Source: Gottfriedia acidiceleris (lineage in GTDB: Bacteria; Bacillota; Bacilli; Bacillales; Bacillaceae_G). Taken from it: 64,000 nucleotides of DNA. Made by a program: the position numbers and the translations under genes. The stretch is from NCBI RefSeq assembly GCF_023115465.1, contig NZ_CP096034.1, positions 1,426,001 to 1,490,000 on the forward strand. The letters run 5' to 3'. Numbering within the stretch: position 1 is the stretch's first letter; each line of letters begins with the position of its first letter. Under the pieces are notes generated by a model. It made no database searches and had not been told where the DNA came from. It worked only from the letters and a program-made list of their open reading frames with translations. Positions 26,207 to 35,907 of the stretch are shown here, piece after piece.

Positions 26207-26995
26207 ATGAAAATAGCATGTAGTTCGCAATCATTTGATGAGCTTCTTTTAGAAAGAAAAATGGAGTTGGATGAGTTTTTTCAATACTGTTCAACTTTAT
26301 CGTTTGTTGATGGTATTGAAATAGAAGATAAGCATATTTTTCATCCGAATGACAAGAGTTACCTTAATGAAATTGTTGAATTAAGTAATCAATATGATCT
26401 ACCAATCGTGAATCTAGCATTTGATTGTAATTTTGGATTTGAATCAGAGGAAAAAATAAATGCGGAAATTGCTCGCGTGAAAGAATGGGTTGAAGTCGCA
26501 AAAGCTTTACATATTCAAAACTTCCGCTTATTTGCAGGCTGGCCTGACTTTGATAAAGAAAAACAATGGAATTCAATGATTCGATTTGTGGATCAAGCAG
26601 CAACGATTGTTGAAGAAGCTGGATTAACAGTCGTCATCGAAAATCATAATCATGGTGGTTTTTTATCTAATAGTGATGATGTATTGAGGATGTTCAATGA
26701 CTTAAATCGTCCTTCTATTAAACTACTTTTAGATACTGGCAATTATGTTGACCAGCTTGAAGGCGTTTTAAAAACGGCTCACTTTTCGGGGCATGTACAT
26801 GCAAAAGTGAAAGAGATTACTAGTGATGGTGAAGAAGTAGAGATTAACTACCCAACGATCTTAAGAAAATTAAGAGATGTACATTATAATGGTTGGCTTT
26901 CGATTGAATACGAAGGGAATCTTGATCCAAAGTCGGTAGTCAATCAGTTTGGTCAGTTTTTAGCAAAAGAATTAAAAGAAACGATGGAGGTATAA
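26207..26995 (+). CDS. Sugar phosphate isomerase/epimerase family TIM barrel (IolI/hydroxypyruvate isomerase-like)
   Basis: 262 residues, AP-endonuclease-2/xylose isomerase-like barrel. Likely metal ligands fall in order: Glu in VVIENHNHGG, Asp in KLLLDTGNYVD, His in SGHVHAKV and Glu in GWLSIEYEG. The family includes inosose isomerase (IolI) and hydroxypyruvate isomerases. In this operon it probably interconverts keto-inositols or a keto-polyol before IolE. It begins 15 bp after the permease and ends 4 bp before the dehydrogenase gene. The exact substrate is inferred only. Confidence 0.8.
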   Translation: MKIACSSQSFDELLLERKMELDEFFQYCSTLSFVDGIEIEDKHIFHPNDKSYLNEIVELSNQYDLPIVNLAFDCNFGFESEEKINAEIARVKEWVEVAKALHIQNFRLFAGWPDFDKEKQWNSMIRFVDQAATIVEEAGLTVVIENHNHGGFLSNSDDVLRMFNDLNRPSIKLLLDTGNYVDQLEGVLKTAHFSGHVHAKVKEITSDGEEVEINYPTILRKLRDVHYNGWLSIEYEGNLDPKSVVNQFGQFLAKELKETMEV

Positions 26996-26999
26996 ATAG

Positions 27000-27968
27000 A
27001 TGAAAATTGGTATTGTTGGCGCAGGAAATATGGGTAATCTACATGCATCTCTTTTGAAAACGAGATCGGATGTAGAGTTTATGGGTGTAACTGACATTGA
27101 TTTGGAAAGATGCAAATCATTTTGTGAAACACATGGTGGAAGGGCATTTCGTTCTGTTGCTGAGATGGTTCAGGCTGGAACAGAAGTTGTGTTTGTAACG
27201 ATTCCCAATACAAAACATAAAGAAGCAGTTGTTTCGGCATTAAAAGAGGGTGCAACAGTATTTTGTGAGAAACCTTTTGTTACAAGCTTACAAGATGCGG
27301 ATGAAATTATGAATGTTTTAGGAGATGACGAGAACCGTTTATATGTCGGGTTTAATCGTCGATTTGCACCGGTTTACGCAGAAACGAAGCAAATTATTCA
27401 AAATGGTTTTAAAGTTTTTTCTGGAAATATCATTATGAATGATGGTGATATGACCTCGCCTCCATGGGTAACGAATGTTGAATTAACAGGTGGATTTTTA
27501 TATGATTCAACGATTCATATGTTTGATATGGTTCGTTATTTAATGGGGGAAATTCGTGAAGTACGATGCGTTTCGCAACAGTGCTTGTATCCTCTTCAAG
27601 ATAATTTTTCTTGTATGTTTACAACAGAGGAAGGTCAGTCGATTGTTTTAAGTACAAATGGGCATGCGTCGTGGACTTGGCCATCTGAGCGAATTCAATT
27701 ATGGGGAGACCATGGAACAATTATTACGGAAGAGTTGGATTTAGTGACAGAGTGCGGTCCATTAAAACAAGAGCAGCAAACAAAAAATGTTAGAGGAATC
27801 GACCGTAATTTAAAATGGGGTTATGTACAAATGCATAAAGACTTTTTAGATTCAGTTAAAAATAAAACAAAATTTAGTGTATCTGCTAATGATGCGTATC
27901 GTTCAGTACTTATTACGGATGCTTGTTATCGAAGTGCTAGTGAAGGTGGAAAACTTATTTACGTATAA
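27000..27968 (+). CDS. Gfo/Idh/MocA-family oxidoreductase, probable inositol or cyclitol dehydrogenase
   Basis: 322 residues. Rossmann start KIGIVGAGNMGNLHASLL for NAD(P), the family lysine motif CEKPF at ~92-96, and the catalytic Asp/His in GGFLYDSTIHMFDMVRYLMG. Members close to this include IolG (myo-inositol 2-dehydrogenase) and scyllo-inositol dehydrogenases. Between an isomerase and iolE, it would oxidise the imported cyclitol to an inosose. It lies 4 bp after the isomerase gene, in one transcript. Family is sure; substrate is inferred. Confidence 0.85.
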   Translation: MKIGIVGAGNMGNLHASLLKTRSDVEFMGVTDIDLERCKSFCETHGGRAFRSVAEMVQAGTEVVFVTIPNTKHKEAVVSALKEGATVFCEKPFVTSLQDADEIMNVLGDDENRLYVGFNRRFAPVYAETKQIIQNGFKVFSGNIIMNDGDMTSPPWVTNVELTGGFLYDSTIHMFDMVRYLMGEIREVRCVSQQCLYPLQDNFSCMFTTEEGQSIVLSTNGHASWTWPSERIQLWGDHGTIITEELDLVTECGPLKQEQQTKNVRGIDRNLKWGYVQMHKDFLDSVKNKTKFSVSANDAYRSVLITDACYRSASEGGKLIYV

Positions 27969-27985
27969 TCGGGAGGGGACATAAA

Positions 27986-28894
27986 ATGAATACTTTTTAT
28001 AATTGTCAATTAGCTATTTCTCCAATTAACTGGGCGAATGATGATATGGCAGATTTAGGGGATCACTACTCATTTCAACAAATAGTTGATGAAATGAATG
28101 AACTTGGCTTTAGAGGTACGGAGCTTGGTCGTAAGTATCCAAGGGATATTGTCACTTTACAAAAGGAATTAGGACAAAGAAATTTAGCCCTAACTTCAGG
28201 ATGGTGTGACATCCTATTCTCTGACCCAGATCATTTAGACGAAAGCTTACAAAAATTTAAAGCGCATGTATTATTTTTAAAACGAATGGGTTCAACATTT
28301 GTTGTAACAGCTGATGGAGGTGGTTCCGTTCACTGGGATCCAAGAGAGGATCGTTCAAATAAGGGGATTAAAAAATATACTGGACGTGAGTGGGCGTCAC
28401 TTTGTACTGGTTTAAATATTGCTGGTGAATTTTGCAGACAACATCGAATGACACTTGTTTACCATATTCATACGGGTACAGGAGTTGAAACATTAGATGA
28501 GATTCATACGCTTTGTGCAGGTACTGACCCGGAAGTTGTTTCATTGTTATTGGATACAGGTCACCTATATTACTGTGGGGTAGATCCAGTTGAAGTGATT
28601 CAAAAGTACGGTGAGCGTGTAAAATATGTTCACTTAAAAGATGTGCGTGAAGATGTATTGAAAAACGTGAAAGATAATGGAATTAATTTTAATGATTCTG
28701 TAAGAATGGGTATTTTTACTGTGCCTGGTGATGGTACAATTAATTTTGAAGCAATATTCAAAACACTTGCTGAAATAAATTATCAAGGATGGTTTGTAAT
28801 TGAAGCTGAACAAGATTCACTACAAGCAAATCCGATTGAATATGCACAAAAATCAATAAATTATATTGAATCGGTTACAAATTTAAAACTTTAG
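27986..28894 (+). CDS. iolE: Inosose (2-keto-myo-inositol) dehydratase
   Basis: 302 residues, usual length for IolE. Start NCQLAISPINWANDDMADLGDHYSFQQIVDEM, then GFRGTELGRKYPRD and the metal pocket residues in VYHIHTGTGVET, LLLDTGHLYYCG, VHLKDVR and FVIEAEQDS. It removes water from 2-keto-myo-inositol to give 3D-(3,5/4)-trihydroxycyclohexane-1,2-dione, the substrate of IolD. GGGAGGGG precedes the ATG. Cytosolic, metal-dependent TIM barrel. Confidence 0.92.
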   Translation: MNTFYNCQLAISPINWANDDMADLGDHYSFQQIVDEMNELGFRGTELGRKYPRDIVTLQKELGQRNLALTSGWCDILFSDPDHLDESLQKFKAHVLFLKRMGSTFVVTADGGGSVHWDPREDRSNKGIKKYTGREWASLCTGLNIAGEFCRQHRMTLVYHIHTGTGVETLDEIHTLCAGTDPEVVSLLLDTGHLYYCGVDPVEVIQKYGERVKYVHLKDVREDVLKNVKDNGINFNDSVRMGIFTVPGDGTINFEAIFKTLAEINYQGWFVIEAEQDSLQANPIEYAQKSINYIESVTNLKL

Positions 28895-28920
28895 AGTAGA
28901 TAGATTGGAGTTGTGTCAGT

Positions 28921-29916
28921 ATGTCCGTAACGATTTATGATGTTGCAAAACATGCAGGAGTATCTATTGCTACAGTTTCGAGGGTAATTAATGAACACCC
29001 GAGTGTAAAATCAGAGACGAAGAAAAAGGTATTCGAAGTAATTGACCGTCTGCAATACCAGTATAATGCAGCGGCTGGTGTTCTTGCCTCTGGACGTACA
29101 AATACTGTCGCATTAGTTACACCAAATAATATAAATCCGTTTTATGCAGAAGTTGCAGAAGGGATTTATTATGAAGCATTAAACAAAGGAATTAATATCG
29201 TTACGACTAACATGTCATTAAACAAAGACAATGATATTCCTTATTTAAACAAACAAAATGTAGATGGCCTTCTTTTGATGGATATGACTGCTAAACAAGT
29301 TGCCAAATTAAATAAACAAGTCGAGAACTTGGTTATTATAGGGAATGACTTACTGGATAGTAAAGCAAACTGTGTCATTACTGATAATTTCGCTGGTATT
29401 CAATTGGCAATGCACTTTTTATTTGAAAATGGGCATGAAAAAGTTGCCTTAATTTCGGAACCGCCGATTTTTAATGACATTAAGGATCGTGTAAGGGCGT
29501 ATCAAATCATTATGGAAGAAAAGGGACTTTCTTCTTTTAGAGAAGTAATAGATGCAAAAGGCTGTGAAATTGTAGATGGAGAGCAAATTGGTGAACGTAT
29601 TTTGAAAAATGGATTGAAACATACTGCTTATCTTGTAACGAATGATCTTCTTGCAATTGGTGTAAAGAAAGCCTTTGAAGCTGCGGGAAATAAAGTTCCG
29701 AGTGATGTGTCAATTGTAGGTTTTGATGGATCATGGATTACAAATATTGTGTATCCTTCCTTGACTACGATTAAACAACCAATGCATGAGTTAGGTAGTA
29801 CAGCACTTACATTATTACTTGATTTATTGGATAGCGATCGTACTTCTGCTAGAAAGATTGTCTTAAATCCGACACTTCAAATTGGTGGTACTGTAAGTAA
29901 AATCAATCATAAATAA
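28921..29916 (+). CDS. LacI/GalR-family transcriptional regulator
   Basis: 331 residues. The N-terminal helix-turn-helix is TIYDVAKHAGVSIATVSRVINEHPSV, the hinge LASGRTNTVAL, and the rest a periplasmic-binding-protein-like effector domain (ALVTPNNINPFYAEVAEGIYYEALNKG; VSIVGFDGSW; SLTTIKQPMHELG). Embedded between iolE and iolD, it most likely represses this operon and releases on an inositol-pathway ligand. It takes the place of the DeoR-type IolR known from Bacillus subtilis. Candidate operator at 22903-22918. Confidence 0.9.
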   Translation: MSVTIYDVAKHAGVSIATVSRVINEHPSVKSETKKKVFEVIDRLQYQYNAAAGVLASGRTNTVALVTPNNINPFYAEVAEGIYYEALNKGINIVTTNMSLNKDNDIPYLNKQNVDGLLLMDMTAKQVAKLNKQVENLVIIGNDLLDSKANCVITDNFAGIQLAMHFLFENGHEKVALISEPPIFNDIKDRVRAYQIIMEEKGLSSFREVIDAKGCEIVDGEQIGERILKNGLKHTAYLVTNDLLAIGVKKAFEAAGNKVPSDVSIVGFDGSWITNIVYPSLTTIKQPMHELGSTALTLLLDLLDSDRTSARKIVLNPTLQIGGTVSKINHK

Positions 29917-29920
29917 ATAG

Positions 29921-29968
29921 TTTGGGGCATGGTGATAGGTATTTACTTTATCAACGTGCCCAATTTTT
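29921..29968 (+). terminator. Attenuator-like hairpin between the regulator and iolD
   Basis: TTGGGGCA...TGATA pairs with TATCA...TGCCCAA followed by TTTTT. It splits the operon into an import/regulator half and an iolDBCA half and may reduce downstream expression. Confidence 0.6.
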
Positions 29969-30030
29969 GAACCTTTTTTCGAGGGTTTTACCTATTTTCA
30001 GCTTTTTAAGTCAAAAAATTAGGAGGATCT

Positions 30031-31896
30031 ATGGAATCAATTCGTTTAACGATGGCTCAAGCGTTACTTCGATTTCTAGATAATCAATATATCGAACTTG
30101 ATGGTGTTGAACATAAATTTGTAAAAGGAATTATGGGAATTTTCGGACATGGTAATGTGACCGGTATCGGTGAAGCATTAGAATACGGTCCTGAGGAACT
30201 ACTATTTATTCAAGGTAAAAATGAACAAGGAATGGTTCATGCAGCGACTGCTTATGCAAAGCAAAAAAATCGTTTAGAAATATTTGCTTGTACTACATCG
30301 ATTGGTCCAGGTGCCTTAAATATGGTAACAGCAGCTGCAACTGCTACTGTTAATCGAATTCCAGTATTACTTTTACCAGGAGATAATTTTGCATGTAGGC
30401 AGCCAGACCCAGTTCTTCAACAAATTGAAAACACATCAGATTATACAATTAGTGCGACGGATGCATTTAAACCAGTTAGTAAATATTGGGATCGTATTGT
30501 ACGTCCTGAACAGTTAATGACAGCCGCTATTAATGCAATGCGCGTTTTAACTGATCCAGTTGAAACGGGTGCAGTAACCCTTGCTTTACCACAAGATGTT
30601 CAATCTGAAGCTTATGATTATCCGATGCAATTTTTTCAAAAGAGAGTACATCACATTGATCGAAGACCAGCTGTAAAATCGGTCCGTGAACGTGCGCTTC
30701 AGTTGATTCTACGAAAGAAGAAACCTCTTATCATTGCTGGTGGAGGTGTACATTACTCATTTGCAACCGAAGAACTTGTAAAATTTGCAGAAGCCTTTCA
30801 AATTCCGGTATCTGAAACACAGGCAGGGAAAAGTTCGATTCCGTGGGATCATCCTTTAAATGTAGGAGCCATTGGAGTGACAGGCTCTTTAGCAGCAAAC
30901 AAATTAGCCAAACAAGCTGATTTAATCATTGCGGTCGGTACTAGATTAGGAGACTTTGCAACTGGCTCAAAAATAGCTTTTCAAAATAGTGAAGTTGAGT
31001 TTTTAGGAATTAATACTAGCTCTTTTGACGCGATGAAACTAGATGCGACATTCATCGTTGCAGATGCAAAAGAGGCTTTAAGTAGTTTACATGAAGCACT
31101 ACTAAATAATGAATATCGTAGCTCTTATCAACAAAATGAAATTCGCTTACTGAAGGCGGAATGGGATCGGGAAGTTGATAGATTATACAGCGTTGAAATG
31201 AAAGAAGGTTTATCACAAACAAGGGTCATGGGAGAAATAAATCATTTAATAAATGATGAAGATATTATCGTATGTGCAGCCGGTAGTTTACCTGGTGATT
31301 TACATCGCTTATGGAGAAGTAAAAAACCGAAAACATATCATATGGAATATGGTTTTTCCTGTATGGGATATGAAGTTTCGGGCGCATTTGGTGCAAAAAT
31401 GGCAGAACCAAATCGCGAAGTTTACGCATTTGTTGGGGATGGAAGTTATTTAATGCTTCACTCAGAATTAGTAACTAGTTTACAAGAGGATTATAAAATT
31501 ACTATCCTTTTATTTGATAATCACGGTTTCCAATGTATTCATAACTTGCAAAAAGGCCACGGTAGTGAAGGTTTTGGTAATGAATTTAAATATCGTTCAA
31601 ATGAAAAAAGACGCTTAAGTGGAGAGTATATGAATTTTGATTTTGCTAGCCATGCTAGAAGCTTAGGTGCAAATGCATATACAGTGACAACAATTGATGA
31701 TTTACGTAAAGCTTTAGAAAAAGCAAAGCAAGAAACTACTTCAACTCTCATTGAAATAAAAGTTTTGCCAGGAACAAATACTGACGGATATGAATCATGG
31801 TGGAGAGTAGGTGTTTCAGAAGTTTCGAATAGTTCAAAAGTTGTAAAAGCTCATCAAGAAATGAAAACAAATATTCAACTGACAAAGCCTTATTAA
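30031..31896 (+). CDS. iolD: 3D-(3,5/4)-trihydroxycyclohexane-1,2-dione acylhydrolase
   Basis: 621 residues, thiamine-diphosphate enzyme. The catalytic Glu lies in [17 protein letters not shown]; the central domain has [17 protein letters not shown]; the ThDP-binding motif is [16 protein letters not shown]...[11 protein letters not shown]. It hydrolyses the ring to 5-deoxy-D-glucuronate. AGGAGG precedes the ATG by 4 nt. First of four genes iolDBCA with 9-30 bp spacings. Confidence 0.93.
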   Translation: MESIRLTMAQALLRFLDNQYIELDGVEHKFVKGIMGIFGHGNVTGIGEALEYGPEELLFIQGKNEQGMVHAATAYAKQKNRLEIFACTTSIGPGALNMVTAAATATVNRIPVLLLPGDNFACRQPDPVLQQIENTSDYTISATDAFKPVSKYWDRIVRPEQLMTAAINAMRVLTDPVETGAVTLALPQDVQSEAYDYPMQFFQKRVHHIDRRPAVKSVRERALQLILRKKKPLIIAGGGVHYSFATEELVKFAEAFQIPVSETQAGKSSIPWDHPLNVGAIGVTGSLAANKLAKQADLIIAVGTRLGDFATGSKIAFQNSEVEFLGINTSSFDAMKLDATFIVADAKEALSSLHEALLNNEYRSSYQQNEIRLLKAEWDREVDRLYSVEMKEGLSQTRVMGEINHLINDEDIIVCAAGSLPGDLHRLWRSKKPKTYHMEYGFSCMGYEVSGAFGAKMAEPNREVYAFVGDGSYLMLHSELVTSLQEDYKITILLFDNHGFQCIHNLQKGHGSEGFGNEFKYRSNEKRRLSGEYMNFDFASHARSLGANAYTVTTIDDLRKALEKAKQETTSTLIEIKVLPGTNTDGYESWWRVGVSEVSNSSKVVKAHQEMKTNIQLTKPY

Positions 31897-31913
31897 TGAT
31901 GGGAGTGAGTAGA

Positions 31914-32738
31914 ATGTCAAAACTAATTGTTCATAGCTTGAGTGAGCCAAAAGCGGATGGAAATGTAATTAAAATAACACCTGAATCGGCAAATTGGGAA
32001 TATGTCGGATTTGAAGCTTATGTTCTGAAGAAAGGGCAATCTCTAAAAAAACAAACTTTTAACCAAGAAGTTTGCATCGTGTTACTAAGCGGAAAAGCGA
32101 ATGTTTATACGAAACAAGAAATCTGGGAAAATATCGGTAAACGAATGAATATTTTCGAGAAAATCCCTCCATATTCCGTTTATATTTCATTAAACGATTT
32201 TTATCATATAGAAGCGATCACTGAACTTGAAATTGCTGTCTGTTCAGCTCCAAGTAATGGCACTTACCCATCTCGTCTTATTTCACCAGAAGATGTAGGG
32301 GTAGAGATTCGAGGGGCTGGTAATATTCAACGCCAGGTGCATAATATTTTACCAGAAAATGAGCCAGCAGACAGTTTATTAGTTGTCGAGGTTTTTACAC
32401 CAGAAGGAAATTCATCTAGTTATCCACCACATAAGCATGATCAAAATAATTTACCACATGAATCGATATTAGAAGAAACGTACTATCATCGAGTGAATCC
32501 AAATCAAGGCATAGCAATTCAAAGAGTTTATACAGACGATTTATCACTTAATGAAACAATGACTGTCAGAAATGGAGATGCCGTTCTTGTTCCAAAAGGC
32601 TATCATCCAGTTTCAGCTCTTCCAGGTTACGAGCTTTATTATTTAAATGTCATGGCAGGACCAAATCGTACATGGAAATTTCAAAATGATCCAAATCATG
32701 AATGGATCTTAAATCACAAACTTGCTTTGAAATCATAG
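31914..32738 (+). CDS. iolB: 5-deoxy-glucuronate isomerase
   Basis: 274 residues from the ATG at 31914 (SKLIVHSLSEPKADG), 8 nt after GGGAG; two ATGs at 31896-31901 overlap the iolD stop and lack a site. Two cupin halves; the second carries the metal ligands in YPPHKHDQNNLPHESILEETYYHR. It converts 5-deoxy-glucuronate to 2-deoxy-5-keto-gluconate for IolC. Confidence 0.92.
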   Translation: MSKLIVHSLSEPKADGNVIKITPESANWEYVGFEAYVLKKGQSLKKQTFNQEVCIVLLSGKANVYTKQEIWENIGKRMNIFEKIPPYSVYISLNDFYHIEAITELEIAVCSAPSNGTYPSRLISPEDVGVEIRGAGNIQRQVHNILPENEPADSLLVVEVFTPEGNSSSYPPHKHDQNNLPHESILEETYYHRVNPNQGIAIQRVYTDDLSLNETMTVRNGDAVLVPKGYHPVSALPGYELYYLNVMAGPNRTWKFQNDPNHEWILNHKLALKS

Positions 32739-32753
32739 AAGGTAGGAGAGAAT

Positions 32754-33764
32754 ATGAATCATTTAACGTTTCGTAATCAATCACCAATCGATTTTATTGC
32801 TCTTGGTAGATTATGTATTGACCTGAATGCAAATGAAATCAATCGGCCAATGGAAGAGACCATTACTTTTACAAAATATGTTGGAGGATCACCTGCAAAC
32901 ATTGCGATTGGTATGTCTAGATTAGGAAAAAAGACCGGTTTCATTGGTCGTGTCGCAGATGATCAAATGGGAAGTTTCATCCTCAATTATTTAAATAAAA
33001 ATCAAATCGATACTTCAAATGTTTTAATTGATCAATCGGGTTCAAAAACTGGATTAGCTTTTACTGAAATTAAAAGTCCAGTAGATTGCAGTATCTTAAT
33101 GTACAGAGACAATGTAGCCGATTTAAAACTTGAACCAAGAGATATAAAAGAGGACTATATCAAAAGTGCAAAATCTTTGTTGATTTCAGGGACGGCTTTA
33201 GCTAAGAGCCCTTCGAGAGAAGCTGTTTTCTTAGCAGTTGAGTATGCAAGAAAACATGATGTTTGTGTATTTTTTGATATTGATTATCGACCATACACTT
33301 GGAATTCGGTTGAAGAGACTGCGATTTATTATAATTTAATTGCTCAAAAATGCGATGTCATTATTGGAACGCGAGAAGAATTCGATATGATGGAATGTTT
33401 TGACCATAATCCTAATCACGATGATGAAATGACTGCAGAAAAATGGTTTAGCTATTATGCAAAAATTGTTGTGATTAAACATGGAAAAGATGGCTCGATT
33501 GCTTACACTTCAATTGGAGAAAAGGTTAAAGGGAGAACCTTTCCTGCAAAGGTAATAAAGACATTTGGGGCAGGTGACTCATATGCTGCTGGCTTCATCT
33601 ATGGTTTAATGGAGGACTGGTCTCTCTTTGAATCGATGGACTTTGGAGCAGCTGCAGCTTCAATCGTCATTTCAAGTCATAGTTGTTCAGATGCAATGCC
33701 TACAGTAAATCAAATTAAGAAATACATTCAAAAATGTCAGAATGGTGAGATCATAACAACCTAA
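32754..33764 (+). CDS. iolC: 5-dehydro-2-deoxygluconokinase
   Basis: 336 residues, PfkB-family kinase. Substrate region [15 protein letters not shown] and [18 protein letters not shown]; the catalytic ATP site is [11 protein letters not shown] with the Asp base. It phosphorylates DKG to DKG-6-phosphate. The usual next enzyme, the class II aldolase IolJ, is not in this window. Two short inserts lie near YYNLIAQK and [10 protein letters not shown], as in other IolC proteins. AGGAGAG upstream. Confidence 0.92.
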   Translation: MNHLTFRNQSPIDFIALGRLCIDLNANEINRPMEETITFTKYVGGSPANIAIGMSRLGKKTGFIGRVADDQMGSFILNYLNKNQIDTSNVLIDQSGSKTGLAFTEIKSPVDCSILMYRDNVADLKLEPRDIKEDYIKSAKSLLISGTALAKSPSREAVFLAVEYARKHDVCVFFDIDYRPYTWNSVEETAIYYNLIAQKCDVIIGTREEFDMMECFDHNPNHDDEMTAEKWFSYYAKIVVIKHGKDGSIAYTSIGEKVKGRTFPAKVIKTFGAGDSYAAGFIYGLMEDWSLFESMDFGAAAASIVISSHSCSDAMPTVNQIKKYIQKCQNGEIITT

Positions 33765-33793
33765 AATTACAGGTGATGAAGGGAGCTATTAAA

Positions 33794-35254
33794 ATGAATA
33801 CAGTAACAAGTGTAAAAACAATTAAAAACTTTATTAGTGGACAATGGAAAGATTCAAAATCGACATCAAGTGAACCAGTTTATAATCCTGCAACAAATGA
33901 AATAATCGCAAATGTGCCACTATCAACTCGTGCTGAACTTGATCATGCAGTAGAAGTTGCCAAAGAGGCTTTTCAAACATGGGGGAAAACACCAGTTCCT
34001 AAAAGAGCACGTATTTTATTCAAGTACCAGCAATTATTAGTTGATAATTGGGATGAATTGGCTCGTTTGATAACGTTAGAAAACGGAAAAAGCTTTGGAG
34101 AAGCACACGGAGAAGTACAACGAGGAATTGAATGTGTCGAATTTGCAGCAGGTGCACCAAGTTTAATGATGGGGAAACAATTACCTGATATTGCAACGAA
34201 TATTGAATCAGGAATGTATAGATATCCCATTGGTGTAATTGGTGGAATCACACCTTTCAATTTCCCGATGATGGTACCGTGTTGGATGTTTCCTTTAGCG
34301 ATTGCTTGTGGAAATACATTCATATTAAAACCTTCTGAACGTACGCCATTGCTTGCAAATCGTCTTGCAGAATTATTTAAAGAGGCTGGATTACCAGATG
34401 GAGTTTTAAATATTGTTCATGGAGCACATGACGTTGTAAACGGACTACTAGAACACCTAGATGTAAAAGCTATTTCATTTGTAGGATCTCAACCGGTTGC
34501 TGAATATGTATATAAAACAGCGGCATCAATTGGTAAAAGAGTCCAAGCTTTAGCTGGTGCTAAAAACCATTCGATTGTAATGGAGGATGCTAATTTAGAT
34601 TTAGCTGTAAAAGAAATTACTAGTGCAGCGTTTGGCTCAGCAGGGGAAAGATGTATGGCAGCATCAGTAGTTGTTGCAGTAGGTGATGTAATCGATCCAT
34701 TAATTGAGAGATTACATAATGCAGCGAATGAATTAAAAATTGGCAATGGAATGGATGATGGGGTATTCCTCGGTCCCGTTATTCGAGAAGGACATAAAGC
34801 TAGAACAATTCAATATATCGAAACTGGTGAAAATGAAGGAGCTCACCTAGTTAGAGATGGAAGAAAAGATGCAGTTACTACAAAAGAAGGATATTTTATT
34901 GGCCCAACAATATTTGATCGTGTAACAACTGATATGAAGATTTGGAAAGAAGAAATTTTCGCACCAGTACTTTCAATTGTTAGAGTAAATTCATTAGAAG
35001 AAGCAATCGAATTAACGAACAAATCCGAATTCGCAAATGGTGCATGTCTATTTACACAAAATGGAAGCCATGTTCGAAAGTTCCGAGAAACAATTGATGC
35101 TGGTATGTTAGGTGTCAATTTAGGAGTACCAGCTCCAATGGCATTCTTCCCATTTTCAGGATATAAAAACTCGTTTTATGGGGATTTACACGCTAATGGA
35201 TCAGATGGCGTTGAATTTTATACTAGAAAGAAAATGCTGACTGCTCGTTGGTAG
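33794..35254 (+). CDS. iolA: Methylmalonate/malonate semialdehyde dehydrogenase (acylating)
   Basis: 486 residues from the ATG at 33794, 8 nt after GGGAG, matching the ~487-residue family length; upstream starts lack a site. Aldehyde dehydrogenase fold: [29 protein letters not shown], the active-site Cys in [12 protein letters not shown], and a long C-terminal tail ([17 protein letters not shown]). It turns malonate semialdehyde into acetyl-CoA plus CO2 with NAD and CoA. Last gene of the operon; a terminator follows. Confidence 0.93.
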   Translation: MNTVTSVKTIKNFISGQWKDSKSTSSEPVYNPATNEIIANVPLSTRAELDHAVEVAKEAFQTWGKTPVPKRARILFKYQQLLVDNWDELARLITLENGKSFGEAHGEVQRGIECVEFAAGAPSLMMGKQLPDIATNIESGMYRYPIGVIGGITPFNFPMMVPCWMFPLAIACGNTFILKPSERTPLLANRLAELFKEAGLPDGVLNIVHGAHDVVNGLLEHLDVKAISFVGSQPVAEYVYKTAASIGKRVQALAGAKNHSIVMEDANLDLAVKEITSAAFGSAGERCMAASVVVAVGDVIDPLIERLHNAANELKIGNGMDDGVFLGPVIREGHKARTIQYIETGENEGAHLVRDGRKDAVTTKEGYFIGPTIFDRVTTDMKIWKEEIFAPVLSIVRVNSLEEAIELTNKSEFANGACLFTQNGSHVRKFRETIDAGMLGVNLGVPAPMAFFPFSGYKNSFYGDLHANGSDGVEFYTRKKMLTARW

Positions 35255-35286
35255 ACTGACTGCATTCTATCCAATTTTTAAATGAA

Positions 35287-35328
35287 AAGCCCCCTTTGTA
35301 TGAAAAGTGTTACTAGGGGGCATTTTAA
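35287..35328 (+). terminator. Terminator of the polyol/iol operon
   Basis: GCCCCCT/AGGGGGC stem with A-rich left and T-rich right flank, 33 bp after iolA. Confidence 0.85.
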
Positions 35329-35428
35329 GTTTATTTCCAAAATATTAACTTTGGATATTTAAAATTATCTGTAAAGTAGTATTGATATAGAAGTTTTTAC
35401 ATTAGGAATAGGTAGAATTTGATTGTAA

Positions 35429-35884
35429 TTATAGAGACTTTTGGATTTCAGCTAATCGATTTTCAATTTCTTTTAAAGCTTCATTATATTTCTCTTTTCC
35501 TGCTATTTTTTTAATTATTTTTTTGTTGCTTTTAGAAACAATAAAATTATCAATTTCTATAACTTTATCTGCATTTATAATATTACCATTGTCATCTATT
35601 GAAATAGATACACGATAGTCAGAGTCATTTTTAAAACCAGGATTGAGATTTAAAGGAATAAAAGACGAGGCTACACCATTTTCCTGTTTAACATATATAA
35701 TATAATAATTGTTTTTGTCGGGAAATGGACTTGTATTTCCAGTACTATTTGGTTGAGTAACTAGGTTATTTATCGGTTCGCTTGCTTCTTCTTTATTATT
35801 CAAAGATATGTAATTTCCATAAATTCCAAAAGAAAAAATTAGAAAAAAAATTAAAAAGCTGACTGTTACGTTAGATTTATTCAA
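35429..35884 (-). CDS. Fourth gene of the bacteriocin operon: anchored protein of unknown function
   Basis: 151 residues. TTG start 8 nt after GAGAGGT. N-terminal helix (VTVSFLIFFLIFSFGIYGNY) then a Ser/Asn-rich extracytoplasmic part, a beta-type segment (YYIIYVKQENGVASSFIPLNL; DYRVSISIDDNGNII) and a charged helical end (KEKYNEALKEIENRLAEIQKSL). Starts 23 bp after the large permease, clearly in the same operon. Typical lactococcin 972 loci are described as three-part (bacteriocin, ATPase, membrane protein), so this may be an accessory immunity or processing factor; that is inference. Confidence 0.65.
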   Translation of the reverse strand: MNKSNVTVSFLIFFLIFSFGIYGNYISLNNKEEASEPINNLVTQPNSTGNTSPFPDKNNYYIIYVKQENGVASSFIPLNLNPGFKNDSDYRVSISIDDNGNIINADKVIEIDNFIVSKSNKKIIKKIAGKEKYNEALKEIENRLAEIQKSL

Positions 35885-35907
35885 GATTTTAAACCTCTCT
35901 TTTATTG

